Part shown: positions 1-5,900 of the stretch, piece after piece
Layout: each line of letters begins with the position of its first letter
Numbering within the stretch: the stretch's first letter is position 1
NCBI GenBank assembly: GCA_023434205.1
Contig: JAEYTB010000059.1
Span: 1-8,284, forward strand
DNA: 8,284 bases
DNA from: Planctomycetota bacterium
GTDB lineage: Bacteria; Planctomycetota; Phycisphaerae; Phycisphaerales; UBA1924
Direction of reading: 5' to 3'
Position numbers and translations under genes: made by a program
The notes under the pieces: generated by a model
Seen by the model: the letters and a program-made list of their open reading frames with translations, nothing else
The model's database searches: none
What the model was told of the DNA's origin: nothing

Positions 1-2
1 CG

Positions 3-542
3 CACCTGGCGGCGGGGCGGGATGCGGAGTGCGCGGCGGCGGTGTGGAAGTGTCTCGCGGCGTTCAGCGTGGGGCCGGGGAAGTTTCCGCTGCCGTTTGC
101 CGCGACGCTGCGGGCGGGTGAACAGGACTCGGGCGTGGGGAACCTGCACCGGATCATGGCTGGCCTGGACCAGCTGATGAGCAGCCCACCGGGGGCCGTC
201 GAGCGGGTGGCGGATGTGAACCACCGCGTGTACCTTCGGTCGCTCGCGCGCCGGGCCGAGGACCGGGCGTCGCTCCGGGCGGCGTTGCGGAACCTGGGAT
301 GGAAGGTCGTCCCGGTGCCGGGGATCGGGCAGGGGGATCGGAGCATCAACCCGCTGAACGGGCTGCACACGCCGTGGGCGTTCCTGATGCCGGTGTACGG
401 CGGGCTGTTCGCGGGGCTGGACGCCGCCGCGGCGGGCGTGGTGAGGAGCGCCCTGGGCGAGGACGTGGAGGTCTGTCCTGTGCGCACCAGCGAGAGCCAG
501 CGGCGGGACGGGGCGCTGCGGTGTTCGGTAGCGCTGCTTTAG
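3..542 (+). CDS. C-terminal part of an unrecognised protein, possibly a guanidino-group deiminase relative (5' end outside window)
   Basis: The frame is open from the left edge (in-frame from base 3) to a TAG at 540-542, so only the last 179 or so residues are seen and the true start lies upstream. A GTG at 42 is in frame but is unlikely to be the start, because coding-like sequence continues before it. The end of the protein has the order VNHRVYL, a helix with LGWKVVPVPGIG, NPLNGLH, FLMPVYGG and finally GALRCSV. That order recalls the C-terminal third of the agmatine deiminase / bacterial peptidyl-arginine deiminase / amidinotransferase fold, where a late small-residue-rich stretch carries the catalytic Cys, often as GG.HC. 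Here the corresponding Cys codon is 522-524, preceded by Arg rather than His. Seen: the motifs and the partial state. Inferred: the superfamily, with low confidence. It converges on the thioredoxin gene with one base between stop codons. Confidence 0.6.
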   Translation, partial: HLAAGRDAECAAAVWKCLAAFSVGPGKFPLPFAATLRAGEQDSGVGNLHRIMAGLDQLMSSPPGAVERVADVNHRVYLRSLARRAEDRASLRAALRNLGWKVVPVPGIGQGDRSINPLNGLHTPWAFLMPVYGGLFAGLDAAAAGVVRSALGEDVEVCPVRTSESQRRDGALRCSVALL

Positions 543-543
543 G

Positions 544-1020
544 TCAGCCGGCGGACTTTTTGAGCCACGCGAGCATGCCGTCGGCGTCTTTGTAGCCCAC
601 GGTGCGGGCGACTTCCTTGCCGTCCTTGAAAAGGACCATGGTGGGCATGGCGTCGATCTTGAGGGCCTTCGCCGCGGGGCGGTCGGCGTCAACATCGACC
701 TGGATGGCGCTGCCGCGCTGGGCGACCCACTCGGCGATGCGGGGGTCGGGCCAGGTGTCCTTCTCCATCATCTTGCAGGGGGGGCACCAGGAGGCGGTGG
801 CGTCGACGAGGAGGTAGTTCTGGTCGCGCTCCGAGGCCGCCCGTGCCTCGTCAAAGGAGATGGACTGGAAGAGGGCGGCGTGGGAGTTGGCACCGGCCGC
901 GGCGGAGCCGGACTTGCTGCCGGTGAGCTTGGGCGCCCCGACGATGACGAACCAGGCGAGCAGGAGGATGACGATGGGGATGATGATGGCCATGCGGCCG
1001 GTGGTGCGGGATTGGGACAT
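544..1020 (-). CDS. Membrane-anchored thioredoxin-fold protein with a CPPC active site (DsbD-gamma-like)
   Basis: A 158-residue protein. Residues about 10-28 form one hydrophobic segment (signal anchor) after a short Arg-containing N-terminus. A Ser/Gly/Ala-rich linker (about 33-49) follows, then a thioredoxin domain from about 52 to 158. The redox motif WCPPC is at 78-82 and continues as KMMEKDTWPDP, which resembles the C-terminal thioredoxin domain of DsbD (WC..CK..EK.TF.DP). The cis-proline is in MPT at 125-127, followed by the strand VLFKDGKEV and the typical Gly142 near the end. Known for the family: thiol-disulfide exchange on the outer face of the cytoplasmic membrane, in disulfide reduction or cytochrome c maturation. 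The partner here is unknown. The start ATG at 1020-1018 has GGAG (1031-1028) 7 nt upstream. It lies 65 bases downstream of the pseudopilin gene on the same strand, so co-transcription is plausible. Family assignment is firm; substrate is not known. Confidence 0.92.
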   Translation of the reverse strand: MSQSRTTGRMAIIIPIVILLLAWFVIVGAPKLTGSKSGSAAAGANSHAALFQSISFDEARAASERDQNYLLVDATASWCPPCKMMEKDTWPDPRIAEWVAQRGSAIQVDVDADRPAAKALKIDAMPTMVLFKDGKEVARTVGYKDADGMLAWLKKSAG

Positions 1021-1027
1021 GGGTGGG

Positions 1028-1031
1028 CTCC
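1028..1031 (-). promoter_or_regulatory. Ribosome binding site of the thioredoxin-fold gene
   Basis: On the minus strand GGAG lies 7 nt before the ATG at 1020-1018. It supports that start, because the hydrophobic anchor begins only about 10 residues later and no better start lies near. Confidence 0.6.
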
Positions 1032-1085
1032 GGGAGAGATGCAGGTTCTACCGCCGCGGAGAGGGCGGGGTTCACTGTTCGGGGA

Positions 1086-1952
1086 TTACTTGTACTCGCC
1101 GTCGTCCCAGGTCTTGATGTCCATGAGCTTGGTCGCGGGCGTCGCTTCGGCGTGACCGTCCATATAGAGGGCGTTGGCCCCGTTGCCGTGGCGCTTGGTG
1201 GCGACGCGGCGCCAGGATGTGGGCGCGCCGACCCCGGTTTCCGGGCCGTTGATGTTCACGACGTACCGGATGTCGTAGAAGATGCCCAGGTGCATGTCGG
1301 AAGACGCGGTGTTGTTGTAGTTCGCGCTCCGGAGGTTGCCGGGGTCGTTCTCGAAGCACGTGAGGTACAGGACATCGCTTGTGCGGGGCAGGCGCGAGAG
1401 CTGCATCGGCGGCTGGCACTCCGACTCGTTGGCGTAGACCTGCCCGGCCGCGTTGCGGAGGAAACGCATCCCGTTCACGACGTAGTGAATGTTGTGGTCG
1501 TCCTTCAGTCGTGCGGGGTCGCGGAAGAACACGGAGTCCTTGTAGCGGTCACGCATGCCGCCGGTGTCATCGTTCGCGTGGGCGCGTGAATCGAGGAACG
1601 GGCGGAGGTTGAAGGCCCAGGAAATGTTGTAGTCGGCGCGCTGGCCGGGCTGCCAGTAGCGGAACCACGCGGGGAACTGCGGGATGCGGCCCTGCGGGTT
1701 GCGCGGGCGGCTGTCACCGGCGGGCGGGATGAGCTCGCTGTTGCCGCTCTCCCGCGGCACCCACTCCTTGAAGGCGTTCGAGTACGCCATCAGGGCGGTG
1801 CCGATCTGCCGCTGGTTGGAGAGGCACACCACCGCCCGCCCGGCCTCCCGCGCCTTCTTCAGCCCCGGGAGCAGGAGCGAGATGAGCAGCGCGATGATCG
1901 CGATGACCACCAGCAGCTCGATGAGTGTGAAGGCTCGCTTGGCAGGGCTCAT
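1086..1952 (-). CDS. Type II secretion / type IV pilin-like protein with prepilin N-terminus and H-X9-DG motif
   Basis: A 288-residue protein starting at the ATG at 1952-1950. The N-terminus is a class III (prepilin) signal: a short basic leader MSPAKRA, then FTLIELLVVIAIIALL with Glu at mature position +5 (residue 12). The hydrophobic helix runs to about residue 28 and ends LLPGLKKAREAGR, a very common planctomycete form. The expected cleavage site is between Ala7 and Phe8; the -1 residue is Ala instead of the usual Gly. The C-terminal half ends with H255-(nine residues)-D265-G266, matching the prepilin-associated H-X9-DG motif found in the large planctomycete pseudopilin families (DUF1559 and relatives). 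Known: such proteins are processed by a prepilin peptidase and anchored in the membrane as pseudopilins; the roles of most are unknown. The frame stays open 118 codons upstream, but that part has no protein-like character and would bury the signal, so it is excluded. No good Shine-Dalgarno precedes the ATG. Confidence 0.93.
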   Translation of the reverse strand: MSPAKRAFTLIELLVVIAIIALLISLLLPGLKKAREAGRAVVCLSNQRQIGTALMAYSNAFKEWVPRESGNSELIPPAGDSRPRNPQGRIPQFPAWFRYWQPGQRADYNISWAFNLRPFLDSRAHANDDTGGMRDRYKDSVFFRDPARLKDDHNIHYVVNGMRFLRNAAGQVYANESECQPPMQLSRLPRTSDVLYLTCFENDPGNLRSANYNNTASSDMHLGIFYDIRYVVNINGPETGVGAPTSWRRVATKRHGNGANALYMDGHAEATPATKLMDIKTWDDGEYK

Positions 1953-2390
1953 GGGGAACACTCGCGGAAAGGGGCGGGTCCCGGGGTCACGCAGGCCACC
2001 AGCGGAGGGCGGGCCAGTGTCAGTGTACCGCGACCGGGCCGATCTGGGCGCTGGAAGACCAACAACAACCGAATATGTCCCGCCCGGGGCGTAGCCTGCA
2101 CCGGGGCTTGCAAGGGGTACGGACTTTTCCGTTCTCCGCTGCGAAGGGTTGGGCCGCGGATCGGGGCCGGTCCCTTCTAGATGCGAGCCGCGGCGAGCCC
2201 CGTCAGCGGTCGGCGGATGTGCGCACAGTCTGGGCTGAACTGCTTTGGACGCAGTGTGTTTGGGAAGCGGGGCAACGGCCGTGGGATCGCGACAGGTCTT
2301 CCACAAGCACCGTCCAAGGTTGCGCTCAAGATGGAAGGGGGCCGGTCGGGAGGTGCGAGGGATGTCGTCACATTGGACCGGCGATCGGAA
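1953..2390. other. Intergenic region without a convincing gene
   Basis: These 438 bases separate the pseudopilin gene from the tRNA gene, both on the minus strand. Open frames exist on both strands, as expected at this GC content, but none has a plausible product, ribosome site or domain. A 7-bp inverted repeat (GCCGGTC at 2341-2347, GACCGGC at 2376-2382, 28-base loop) lies just past the tRNA 3' end, without a T run. I see no clear promoter for the pseudopilin gene, though it must have one here or share the tRNA transcript. Confidence 0.6.
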
Positions 2391-2462
2391 AGCGGGCGAA
2401 GGGATTCGAACCCTCGACGTTCAGCTTGGAAGGCTGACGCTCTACCACTGAGCTACGCCCGC
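2391..2462 (-). tRNA. tRNA-Gly (anticodon TCC)
   Basis: Read on the minus strand this folds as a complete 72-nt cloverleaf. The acceptor GCGGGCG pairs perfectly with CGCCCGC. The D arm is GCTC-AGTGGTA-GAGC. The anticodon arm is TCAGC-CTTCCAA-GCTGA with anticodon TCC (bases 2430-2428). The variable loop has 5 nt and the T arm is GAGGG-TTCGAAT-CCCTT, with one G-T pair. The discriminator base is T, as usual for bacterial glycine tRNA. The 3' CCA is not encoded (TTT follows), so it must be added by the CCA-adding enzyme. It reads GGA codons and, by wobble, GGG codons. Confidence 0.97.
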
Positions 2463-2471
2463 GGCAGCGGA

Positions 2472-2477
2472 AGTATA
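2472..2477 (-). promoter_or_regulatory. Candidate -10 box of the tRNA-Gly promoter
   Basis: TATACT on the minus strand matches the sigma70 -10 consensus at 5 of 6 positions. Transcription would start around 2465, only 2-3 nt before the mature 5' end of the tRNA. At a 17-bp spacing the -35 region reads CTCCGG, which is poor, so the call rests on the -10 box and its position. Confidence 0.45.
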
Positions 2478-2659
2478 CGCGCTGGATCAAGCGTCCGGAG
2501 TTCGTTGGGCGGTTGGCGGAGCCTGGCGTCGCGCGCGGCGGGTTGCGCGGCAGGTCTAGGCGCAAACCATCGGCCGCTGCGCTACTTACCCATCTTCACG
2601 CGCCTGCGGACGCGTGGCGTGCGCGCTGCCGCGATCTTGGAAAAACTCGCGTCCGGTCG

Positions 2660-2688
2660 TTGACAAACACGTCCGTATTTGGTGACAT
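2660..2688 (+). promoter_or_regulatory. Candidate sigma70-type promoter of the giant surface protein gene
   Basis: A perfect -35 box TTGACA (2660-2665) is followed by a 17-base spacer and TGACAT (2683-2688), which matches the -10 consensus at 3 of 6. The TGn immediately before it (2680-2682) is an extended -10 element, which can make up for a weak -10. The start site would be near 2695. This is a pattern match only. Confidence 0.4.
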
Positions 2689-2820
2689 GGGCGCTCGGTT
2701 CGGAAGGGAGAAGCATTCCATCAAGTCGGGGCACGCGCTCGTGCGTGCGTCCGGGGGACAACATGGATGATCGAGGGGGTGGCGTCACGCTCCCGCGACC
2801 GGTGGCAACGCCGAGTGCGC

Positions 2821-2875
2821 GGTCGGGGCTCAGCCCGGAATTTTTAGAACGGTGGAAGCCCCGAACGGTCGGGGC
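2821..2875 (+). promoter_or_regulatory. Leader RNA element with alternative hairpins (attenuator-like)
   Basis: GGTCGGGGC occurs twice, at 2821-2829 and 2867-2875. Between them, GCCCCGA (2858-2864) can pair perfectly over 7 bp with either copy, so the two helices exclude each other. The downstream pairing closes a tetraloop (2865-2868). The upstream copy can instead form a small GGGC-TCA-GCCC hairpin (2826-2836) followed by GGAA and five T (2841-2845), a weak terminator-like arrangement. Seen: the repeats and complementarity. Inferred: regulation of the downstream giant gene. Confidence 0.35.
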
Positions 2876-2935
2876 CGGTGGAGCCGCTCGCGCCCAGGCG
2901 TGACGCGGCGTTTTCGCGTTTATCGGATTGCCAGT

Positions 2936-2949
2936 GGCCTGTTCAGGCC
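2936..2949 (+). repeat. Perfect inverted repeat in the leader of the giant gene
   Basis: GGCCTG-TT-CAGGCC is a 6-bp palindrome that can fold as a 5-bp hairpin with a GTTC tetraloop. It ends 24 bases before the AGGAG ribosome site, so it should leave that site free. It could be an mRNA-stability hairpin or an operator; nothing decides between these. Confidence 0.35.
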
Positions 2950-2973
2950 CCAGTTCCCGCTTTGTGATCTATC

Positions 2974-2978
2974 AGGAG
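2974..2978 (+). promoter_or_regulatory. Ribosome binding site of the giant gene
   Basis: AGGAG lies 6 nt before the ATG at 2985. The in-frame stop at 2901-2903 limits the start to a short interval, and of TTG 2928, GTG 2934 and ATG 2985 only the ATG has a Shine-Dalgarno. This decides the start. Confidence 0.8.
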
Positions 2979-2984
2979 CGTCCA

Positions 2985-5900
2985 ATGAAGACTCCTTCTT
3001 CGCGTCAGCCGCACAGCCCCGCCACCCTGCTCACCTCCGCCGGCCGCCCGGCAAGCCTGTTCGCGAAGATGGGCCACGCGCTCCGCGGCGCCGGGGGAGC
3101 CTTGCGCGCCCACCGACCGCATGCGCTCGAGGCGATGGAGCAACGCGTGCTGCTCGCGGCGGACATCAGCTACACCTACTCGGCCGGCGACATCCTGAAG
3201 TTCAACGACGGCGACCTGGACGACAACAACTACCAGGTGCGGATCGTGGATGTGGGCGGGACGGACTTCCTGCGCCTGATCGCTGAGGACGGGAGCACGC
3301 TGGCGGAGGGTGCGCTCGCCAACGACGGCGTCAACAAGCTGACTCTGACCGGCAACGAGTTCCTGGGCGACCGCGTCACGATCGACTTCAGCAACTACGC
3401 CGGCCAGACGGCGGGCGACCCGCGCTACCAGATCCAGATTTTGACCGACGGCCAGGGCGTGATCCCGTTCATCGGGCAGGACGACAAGGTCACGATCATC
3501 GGCGACGGCGGCTACCAGCTCCAGTCGCTGGACGTGCAGGCCAAGGAGGACGTGACGATCACCGGCAAGGTCTTCGCCACGGGCAACATCTCCATCAAGT
3601 CCAGCGCCACCGACACCGAGGGGCTGCCCGGCGTGGACGGCCTGCTGTTCACGGCGGAGAGCCTGATCACCGTCACCGGCTCTGATGCGCGCCTCCAGGG
3701 CGCGGACATCACGCTGCTGGCCGAGACCACGATCACCATCACCACGAGCGACTTCAGCCCCGGCGACGTCAACATCGCGTTCGCCATCGCCAACGCCGAC
3801 GCGAACGTCGTGATCGCGGGCGGCGTGATCCAGGCCAGCGGCGCGCTGAACGTCGAGGCGAAGTCCACGGTCACCTCCACGCTCTCGACGCTCCCGGACG
3901 ACAACAACGACGACGACGATTCGGTGGACGCCGCCGTCGCGAGCTCGGTGATCGACAGCGCCGTGGGCGTCACGATCAGCGGCGGCGACATCGACGCCAC
4001 GGGCGCGGCCACCTTCAAGTCCACCAACAACGTCACCGCGAGCAACACGGCCGACGGCCTGACCGGCGATCAGGGCGGCACCGTCGCATTCACCCTGTTC
4101 CTGGGCGACACGAGCATGATCGTCACCGGCGGCACGGTGGACGCGGCGAGCGTCACCATGCAGGCCGTGAGCGACCGCAACGGCACGTCGCTCGCCAAGG
4201 CGACGGTCGGCGGGGCCAACAGCAGCGGCGGCGGCAGCAACGAGTCCGAGAAGCGCCTGGACGACCCCAACAAGGACGGCAACAACTCGGACAAGGCCAG
4301 CACGGGCGAGGGCGATGTCGGGTTCGCCGCGGCGGTCGCGGTCGCGGTGGCCACGGGCGACACCATCAGCAGCATCACTGGCGGCGCGGTGCGTGCTTCC
4401 TCGGGCGACCTTGAGCTCTCCGCGAGCGGCAAGCTCACCCTGACCACCACGGGCGACGGCTCGAGCAAGACCGGCGGCGGGACGTCGGTGGGCGTGGGCG
4501 TGGCGATCAACATCGTCTCGACGGACGTGACGGCGACGCTGGGCGGGGCCGCGGAGGTCGACGGGACGAACGTGCGCGTGAAGGCGGTCACGCCCTCGAG
4601 CAAGCTGAACGCGTCGGCGACCTCGGGCGCGGGCGGGTCGAACCTGGGCGTGGCGGGCTCGCTGGCCCTGAGCGTCTCGGTGATGGACACCGACGCGATC
4701 CTCAGCGGCTCGCCGCAGGCCAACGGCGCGAACGTGCTGCTCTCCGCCGAATCGACGGTCGAGAGCAAGGCGGTCGCGAACGCCAAGGTGAACAGCAGCG
4801 GCGACGCGACGGGCGTGGGCGCTTCTGTGGCCATCAACATCGCCAACAACGACACGCAGGCGAGGCTGCTCAACGGCGCGACCGTCGCCGGGGCCAACGA
4901 TCTTTCGCTGACCGCCAAGGGCGATCAGGCGGCGGTGACGGAGGCCAAGGGCGGGGCCTCGGGCGGCAGCGTCGGGGTGACGCCGGTGGTCGCCGTGGGC
5001 ATCACGAACTACGACACGCGGGCACTGCTCGAGACGGGCGCTCTGCTGACGGTTGGCGGCGCGTTCACGGCGGAGGCGACGCACAACGGCAAGGTCAACA
5101 CGCTGGCGGACGGGGCGGCGGCGGGGACGAGCGCCGCCGTGGGCGCGGCGATCGCGTTCACGTACAGCAAGGACGACACGATCGCGACGACCCTGCGGAA
5201 TATCACGACGGGCACGGGCGCCGTGACGTTCTCCTCAAGCTCCATCGGCCAGAACACGACGCGCGCCAAGGCCAGCGCCAGCGGCGCGCAGGACGACGGC
5301 GAGGATGCGCAGTCCAAGGGCGACGGCAAGCGCGCGGCGGGCAACGACCGCGCCGCCAGCGGCGGCGCCAGCGGCTCGGGCACCGAGACCAAGAGCAAGG
5401 CCGAGACCTCCGGCGAGACCGACGGCGGGGACGGCAACAGCATCGCGGTCGCCGCGGCGATCTCGATCAGCATCGTGGACAGCGAGTCGCGGGCCGAGAT
5501 CGGCAACGGCCGGACGATCACCTCGGGCGGCATGCTCACGATCCGCTCCCGCAGCAACGTGGACGGCGCGGCGATCGCCGACGGCACGGCGGTGGACGCC
5601 GGGAGCGCGGGCGTGGGCGCTGCGGTGGCGGTGAACACCGTCGACGTGGACAACATCGCGAGCTTGGGGACCAGCACCGTCACCTCCGACGGCCTGACCG
5701 TGGAGGCGCTGATGACCGACCGCAAGGTCGGTGTGCAGACCGGCACCATCCCGGTGGTGGACACGACCAAGGAGACGATCTTCCTGGGCATGGGCCACGG
5801 GCTGGCGACGGGCCAGGAGGTCGAGTACGACGATGGCGGGGGCACGGCCATCGGCGGCCTGACCGACGGCACGACGTACTACGTGCGCGATGTCGGCAAC

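Larger units (their letters stand above)
2463..2984. other. Divergent intergenic and leader region upstream of the giant gene
   Basis: A 522-base noncoding stretch between the minus-strand tRNA gene and the plus-strand giant gene. It holds the tRNA -10 box, a candidate promoter towards the giant gene at 2660-2688, several short hairpins between 2821 and 2949, and a ribosome binding site. If that promoter is right, the giant gene has a 5' leader of about 290 nt. Short open frames here have no recognisable product. Confidence 0.6.

Noticed and set aside
1953..2306. A 118-codon upstream extension of the pseudopilin frame
   Set aside because: It would place the prepilin leader and hydrophobic helix in the middle of the protein; prepilin leaders are short and N-terminal.
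2341..2382. 7-bp inverted repeat downstream of the tRNA as a terminator
   Set aside because: The loop is 28 bases and no T run follows on the minus strand.
2558..2575. GCAAACCAT in the leader, reminiscent of the cyclic di-GMP-I riboswitch core
   Set aside because: The other conserved parts of that riboswitch (GGGACGCAAAGCC and the tetraloop-receptor stem) do not follow, so the match is probably chance.
2181..2663. Plus- and minus-strand open frames crossing the tRNA, with peptides such as RRDSNPRRSAWKADALPLSY or SSVVERQPSKLNVEGSNPF
   Set aside because: These are familiar false translations of a tRNA gene and its antisense; the cloverleaf explains the conservation.
2513..2788. Short open frames of 68-85 codons in the leader of the giant gene
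   Set aside because: No ribosome site, no recognisable product and opposite-strand overlap; typical of random open frames at high GC.
2943..5084. A 713-codon open frame on the minus strand opposite the giant gene, and similar ones at 5235-6473, 6603-7826 and 7472-8275
   Set aside because: They are Arg/Val/Ala/His-rich or Ser/Pro/Ala-rich with no domains. They are expected when the plus-strand gene has strong GC at the third codon position. The plus-strand frame has a ribosome site, motif and repeats.
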